Below are positions 60,001 through 64,000 of a stretch of DNA of 64,000 nt, one piece after another; position 1 is the first letter of the stretch, and each line of letters begins with the position of its first letter. The notes beneath the pieces are model-generated. The model searched no databases and was not told where the DNA came from. It was given only the letters and a program-made list of their open reading frames with translations. A program made the translations under genes and the position numbers. The stretch is from contig CM049306.1 of assembly GCA_026874595.1 (NCBI GenBank), forward strand, positions 76,945,642-77,009,641. Direction: 5' to 3'. This stretch comes from Sipunculus nudus (Eukaryota; Annelida; Sipuncula; Golfingiida; Sipunculidae).

Positions 60001-61910
60001 GACTTTTAAATTGATTAAAACAAATATAGAAACAGAATGATATTTGAAAATGAATCTGTCTCGGCGAAAGATGTCTCTGGTGACTCAATCAAGATGTAGT
60101 ATATTGCCTTTAAGATTAAAAACTGGTCGCTTCCAGTACATTTATGATTATACTATTGGTAAATTACGAAAGCTTAAAGCTAACGAAAGAATTTGTCAAT
60201 ATTGCAATGATATAGCGAGGTCGAAGATGAGATTAATAATCATTTCAACTACATACGGTGCAGGAAATATTTGTATATATTTATTATAAATTCTTGCTGA
60301 ACAGATCTGTGAATATTTAGTCACGGCATGGGATGTCAGACAGTCACACTTGTAAGTTTCATTTAGGAAGTGGCTAAACAGCCGACAGTGCCGGCTGGTG
60401 AGTCGACAGGCTAAACGCCAGTCTAACCCACTTGCTAAACTGCCGGCATATTAATGTACGCCCTCTTTCAGTCTATTTCAGTGTTATACTCCGTACTTTC
60501 CATTATTATTCAGACAATGAGCTGACAATATAGTGATATCTTACTAAATTATCTATTTGCTGGTCTATATGTAATATGTATGTTTAGTACTATTGAGCAG
60601 GTATCAAAAATGCACATTTGTGATTTTACAGGGTAGTTTTATATAAATTTTCCAAAAGATGTAATATTTACAGGATAGTTTATAGATTTTGTGATAAAAA
60701 TATACCAGAGGTGTGAATGTGTGTCACGAGACTGTTTATAGTTTATACGCTAGTATGCTCATGTGCAAACAAATAATTAGTGTGTGAAACAAACAACTCA
60801 AGATATATCAAGTAAATGGCAAAAGAATCAGCTAATTATATAATTATAGATAGGTATAATAAAAAATCTTACACCACGCCCGATTAAAGCTGTTGAGCCT
60901 ATAGCTATTGTGTTGTGTGATGACGCAAGAAAAATCCACACCAAATGGCATTTCTTACAAAAAGGCTATCAAATGTATAATTTCGTAAGTCAGCACTATA
61001 TCGTCAGCTCATTGTCAAAGTAGTAATGGAAAGTATGGAGTATCACACTGAAATAGAGCATACAATGTTACATTCATTTGCCAACAGTTCAGCCAGCAGG
61101 CTAGACTCAAGGGCAAGGTCAATATTCCCTGCCAGCTATTTAGCCATTGCCTTTCATTTAAAATGTCGTCTTATAATCCCCGCTTAGGTTGGGTACAATG
61201 TCATTCGTAATGTTTCGTGTTTTTAAATATTGTACACGACACTAACTGTCTATCTATCTATATCGCCTGTGTGACGGGGCTATCTAACATGTTAGTAACG
61301 TATATAAGTTTTGCCAAACAGAAATCCCTGTGCCTCAGATGGTTGTTTACATTTGTACGAAAGTCTCAACAGACTTTACAAACTCAAGTTAGTCTGACTT
61401 GTACCCATATTTCCTTTCTTGATTGTGTTTTGATTAGTTTGGCGGGCACCCCATATGTTGTAAACGCGTGGGTATAAACAAAACGAACGGCCTTTTTGGT
61501 GAGATCTGCGTTTCCTAGCATATATTTCATTAGAGGAATAACCTTTAGTTAATATGCGTCAGATAACGGGATAGGCCATTACTATTAAGGCTGGTATTTT
61601 TAATCTTAAAAAATGCTGGTGGAACTCCTGTGGAGATGTGTCGGTTTTTAAGAGATACAAAGCAAGGTAGCAGTTGGATTAAGTGTCTATTAAAACAATA
61701 GTGAATTTACCACAGGCGCTTGAATTGCCTGCCTTTCTTGAATAGTATATAATAAAGAGTGTGAATAGTGAGAATAACGGAAGAAAATGTATGATATGTA
61801 ATAGTTATTAGGAAATTACCAAGAAAAGTAACAAATTTTACTGATATCCCCACTAATAGCAATTTAAGCGAATGTGAGTGAACCAAGTAATAGATTTCCG
61901 ATGGAAAACC

Positions 61911-61947
<37 letters not shown>

Positions 61948-62802
61948 TACAATAATAACAATTATAAATAAAATAAAAATAATATTAATATTAATACTAA
62001 TAATAATAATAACTGGAAAATTTAAACATTATGGTCTAATCACATCGGTATACCTTAATCCAAGCTTAGTTGCACATTAATGGACCAGAAACCTACAGAT
62101 TGACCTAAATGTAACAATTGATCGGTTTTACAATATTTCTCCGAAAGCATTAAGGTGCCACAGTCCACATGCTTAAGAATACATGAGTTCCTTTTACTCG
62201 AACAGGATCTTACTATAATTACATTTCTTCATAGGGTGTATCTTAACACACAAACCTTTTGTTGAATGAAAAACTATTTTATATCAGAAATTTTTACAAA
62301 GTTGTGATTACAAACGAGGATATAAGGAAGAAAACATGCATCTCGGTAAATTTAATATATATAGGAAAAAAGGACATGATATACTCGATTTCTTGAAGGT
62401 TTACTGTTGGATAACTTTGAGAACTGTCCTACATTATTTATAAACCAGCACATATATTCCATGACACAGCATACACTGGGCCGATACTTAAGAATCATGC
62501 CTAACCTGAGATTATATAAAATAATGATATTACAATTAGAATTACTTACCTTGGTCTTTGACATCAGATTCAAGCTGCTCTGTGTTGATAACACTCCGTG
62601 AGGTGGCGCTGCTGTCCTCGGTCTCGGGTGTCTCGGGTTCCTGTTTGATGTCACAGTTTAACTTTTCTAACACTTTCTCGTCCGTTGTTGGTGTCTCAGG
62701 TGAGCAGCCTGTACGCCAGTTTCCCGTTACCATGACCACCGTGCCTGGTTCCAGCTTGTCCAGTTCCATCCAAGCCCTTGTGGCGACTGACAAGTTCTCC
62801 AT
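53773..62802 (-). CDS. Divergent homeobox transcription factor
   Basis: The gene is complement(join(53773..54343, 55401..55653, 62550..62802)), encoding 358 aa. Donors and acceptors are canonical and phases agree (phase 1, then phase 2). Exon 1 encodes an acidic, Glu/Pro-rich N-terminus. Exon 2 carries most of the homeodomain, residues 117-176 of the protein (RKRPRSVF ... VTNWYQNR). The final intron splits the codon of homeodomain Arg53, and exon 3 completes the domain as RGRLRKRG. Key residues are Asn47, Trp48, Tyr49, Gln50, Asn51 and Arg53. Tyr49 with Gln50 recalls Bar-family ANTP-class proteins, but the rest is divergent, so I give no family name. The C-terminus is rich in Tyr, Pro and His. 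It should be a nuclear DNA-binding regulator. The ATG follows an acceptor-like GTTCCAG, so a 5' untranslated exon is likely upstream. Confidence 0.88.
54344..55400 (-). other. Intron 2 of the homeobox gene
   Basis: The donor GTCAGTG and acceptor TATTTTCAG bound a 1057-bp AT-rich intron. Near 55208-55290 on the plus strand, TAGTGGCTGGAGC and GGTTCGATGCC may be a decayed tRNA-like sequence. Nothing else is seen. Confidence 0.75.
57240..58130 (+). pseudogene. LINE reverse transcriptase relic (part 1)
   Basis: With several stops and frame changes, the plus strand encodes DNIPNEALKYHDV, VVPPVWNKAIIATILKP, PLNYR, NGFRRGTS, FIDMEKAFDRIHRDLMF and FPCGVR. These are in the order of reverse transcriptase motifs (IPKS, NYR, GFR, AFD, GVRQG). 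The catalytic YADD position appears damaged (SILYARHG near 57990). It is a non-LTR element distinct from the one at 42100, perhaps of the I/Jockey side of the tree. It is dead and lies antisense in the homeobox intron. Confidence 0.75.
58260..58720. other. GC-richer island in homeobox intron 1
   Basis: Higher complexity than its flanks, with several ATTA/TAAT cores (TTGTAATTAGTTC, AATGTAATTAATATAAGG, CTGTTAATTAAGAG). An intronic enhancer is a guess from motif content and low repeat content. Confidence 0.22.
59329..59395. repeat. Short inverted repeat
   Basis: GCGTGGTTTCAATTT on the left is matched by AATTTGAAACCACCGC on the right, around a GC-rich loop with CGGTCAGAGAGCGACCGG, itself a hairpin. 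It may be the end of a small repeat family. Confidence 0.55.
59940..60290 (+). pseudogene. LINE C-terminal relic (part 2)
   Basis: The plus strand encodes PKLRTFKLIKTNIE, then SRCSILPLRLKTGRFQY and ERICQYCNDIA. These match the usual tail of non-LTR polymerases, which read PLR.ETGRF followed by a Cys-rich C..C motif. It is probably the downstream end of the element at 57240, split by about 1.8 kb. Confidence 0.65.
60360..61165. mobile_element. Large imperfect inverted repeat (fold-back element)
   Basis: The left arm (about 60366-60545) contains TATTTCAGTGTTATACTCC and GACAATGAGCTGAC. The right arm (about 60973-61160), reverse complemented, contains TATTTCAGTGTGATACTCC and GACAATGAGCTGAC in the same order. 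Similarity extends outward (GCTAAACTGCCGGCA against GCTGAACTGTTGGCA; GGCTAAACAGCCG against GGCTAAATAGCTG). The 430-bp centre has no coding region. It looks like a fold-back or MITE-like transposon in intron 1 of the homeobox gene. Confidence 0.75.
61911..61950 (+). repeat. (AAT)n microsatellite
   Basis: Simple trinucleotide run in homeobox intron 1. A looser AAT-rich stretch continues to about 62012. Confidence 0.9.
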
Positions 62803-63540
62803 ACCTGGAACACACACCTAACAGTTTGTAGTTTAACAGTGTGATTGCAATAATGTTGAATATGTACCGGTTAAATGAGACTGGTAGTAGTTAACAAATG
62901 TAGAATTACGCTTAGTGTGCAGAATGGTACAAACCGACGTGGTCACCTGTGGTTGTGTTGCCGTTATGTGACATTGGACAAGAGAGATGCCCTTATATGT
63001 TGTATGTAGTTGGTTTTTCACAGTTTTCCAGGTGTTTTCATAACAGTTTGCATCATGACATCTTTGTTCTTCTAAGATCTCCCAGGAATCAAAGTAGGCG
63101 AGTTGCCAAACAACCCTCCCCAACACGCGCATCAAAGAGCGCAGTGTTCCACCCCAGTGCGGGTCCTCGTGGAGAACCGGGACTTGAAACCCTTCTTTAC
63201 ACCCGGGGTTGTTTGTACATTGTTTATACTGCAATGTTTCGCCGACTAATTATGATTAGGATACACAACACCACGCATCAGTGCTGTCTCTTCGTCAACT
63301 GTCCTCTCAGTTGACCTACCTGAGCTACTCACTAACTACTCGGAATGTGCTCCATTAGCAATAATTAAACTTGTATACCTTAGCCGGTACTGATATTTGG
63401 TTATCAATATTTTATATATTGTAAACCTGTTTTGCAGAAATGAGATCAAATTCAATACAGGAGAACCAGTAAGTTTGTTTATTATCGCTGAAAATATTTA
63501 TACATAATTAATATTTTAATTTATTGAATTTTTCAAGTTC
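62803..63540. other. Upstream region of the homeobox gene
   Basis: The region just above the ATG has an acceptor-like GTGTGTTCCAG, so the promoter and a 5' untranslated exon probably lie upstream. The GC-richer part at about 63080-63230 could hold them. A 133-codon minus frame at 62833-63234 has no recognisable domain and was not called. Confidence 0.35.
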
Positions 63541-63849
63541 CATTTAAACCTGATGTGCATATCTCTATCTATCTTTCTGACTCCTAGCTCTCCCTCTCGG
63601 TCTCTCTGTTAATTGGTCTCTGTCTCTTTGTTGGTCTCTCTGTGTCACTCTCCGTCTCTTTGTCTGTCTACCTTCCTCTCCCTTCCTCTCTTTTTATCTC
63701 TTTGCTTTTTACTCTCTATATCTCCCCTGTCAGTATCTCTTTCTTTCTTGCACTCTTTGACTCTTCCCATCTCTTTCTTTCCCTCCCTCTCCCTCTATCT
63801 GTCCCCATCTCCCTCCCTTCCTTCTCTCTCTCTCTCTCTCCCCCCTTAA

Positions 63850-63913
<64 letters not shown>

Positions 63914-64000
63914 CTCTTTCCCTATCTCCCTTTCTTTCTCTCTCTTAAACATTCTATCTGCTTCTCACAATAGCCCTCCCCTCTCTCCCTTTTATTTTCT
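63541..64000. repeat. (CT)n-rich low-complexity and (TA)n tract
   Basis: A long imperfect pyrimidine repeat (CTCTCT/CCCTCTCT) runs from about 63560 to 63845. It is followed by a (TA)n tract to about 63911 and more pyrimidine-rich DNA. The Ser/Leu-rich frames are artefacts. Confidence 0.95.

Larger units (their letters stand above)
55654..62549 (-). other. Intron 1 of the homeobox gene
   Basis: The donor GTAAGTAAT and acceptor CTAATTGTAG bound a 6896-bp intron. It contains a (TA)n tract (about 56987-57046), LINE relics on the opposite strand (57240-58130 and 59940-60290), a GC-richer island (58260-58720), a large inverted repeat (60360-61165) and an (AAT)n tract (about 61911-61946). The remainder is AT-rich. 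Confidence 0.8.

Noticed and set aside
62833-63234. 133-codon minus-strand frame above the homeobox gene
   Set aside because: No domain is recognised, a plus-strand frame of similar length overlaps it, and it is not needed for the homeobox model. It may include untranslated exon sequence.
63613-63854. Ser/Leu-rich small proteins
   Set aside because: They are translations of an imperfect (CT)n repeat.

Overview
This window looks like AT-rich genomic DNA from a marine lophotrochozoan invertebrate, most likely a mollusc. That is inference from style: eukaryotic exons with GT-AG introns, long (TA)n, (GA)n and (AAT)n tracts, LINE, SINE, Helitron and MITE remnants, and a tandemly expanded cytosolic sulfotransferase family. 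No species can be named. There is no prokaryotic feature, no CRISPR array and no confident functional tRNA or rRNA gene.

Region 1 (1 to about 15.0 kb) has no recognisable gene. It holds microsatellites, short dispersed duplications (2.2-3.2 kb), two MITE-like elements (8.02-8.34 and 12.5-13.8 kb) and three GC-richer, low-repeat islands that could be conserved regulatory DNA.

Region 2 (about 15.0-49.8 kb) is a plus-strand array of four cytosolic sulfotransferase (SULT1-like) genes, here called A, B, C and D. Each has two coding exons joined by a phase-1 intron that cuts the PAPS-binding P-loop, and each encodes 309 aa. Each start codon sits one base after a splice acceptor, and conserved candidate non-coding first exons lie 1-3 kb upstream of A, B and C. 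The repeated units differ by insertions: LTR-like elements, a 31-bp minisatellite in intron 1, a PIF/Harbinger-like MITE and a tRNA-derived SINE. C and D are separated by about 8 kb holding a TIR element and a dead L1/Tx1-like LINE with a Helitron between its ORF1 and ORF2 remnants. C shows relaxed constraint: a changed P-loop residue and a compensated frameshift.

Region 3 (about 53.7-62.8 kb) is a minus-strand, three-exon homeobox gene encoding 358 aa. Its homeodomain is divergent (Q50, N51, Tyr49), and codon 53 is split by the last intron. Its 7-kb first intron holds another dead LINE and a large inverted repeat. The gene converges on sulfotransferase D.

The least expected observation joins regions 2 and 3. 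The spacers upstream of sulfotransferases B and D carry, on the minus strand, a diverged copy of the start of the homeobox gene's last exon, with its splice acceptor, the RGRLRK end of homeodomain helix 3 and in-frame length differences. This suggests a lost homeobox paralogue was caught in the sulfotransferase duplications.
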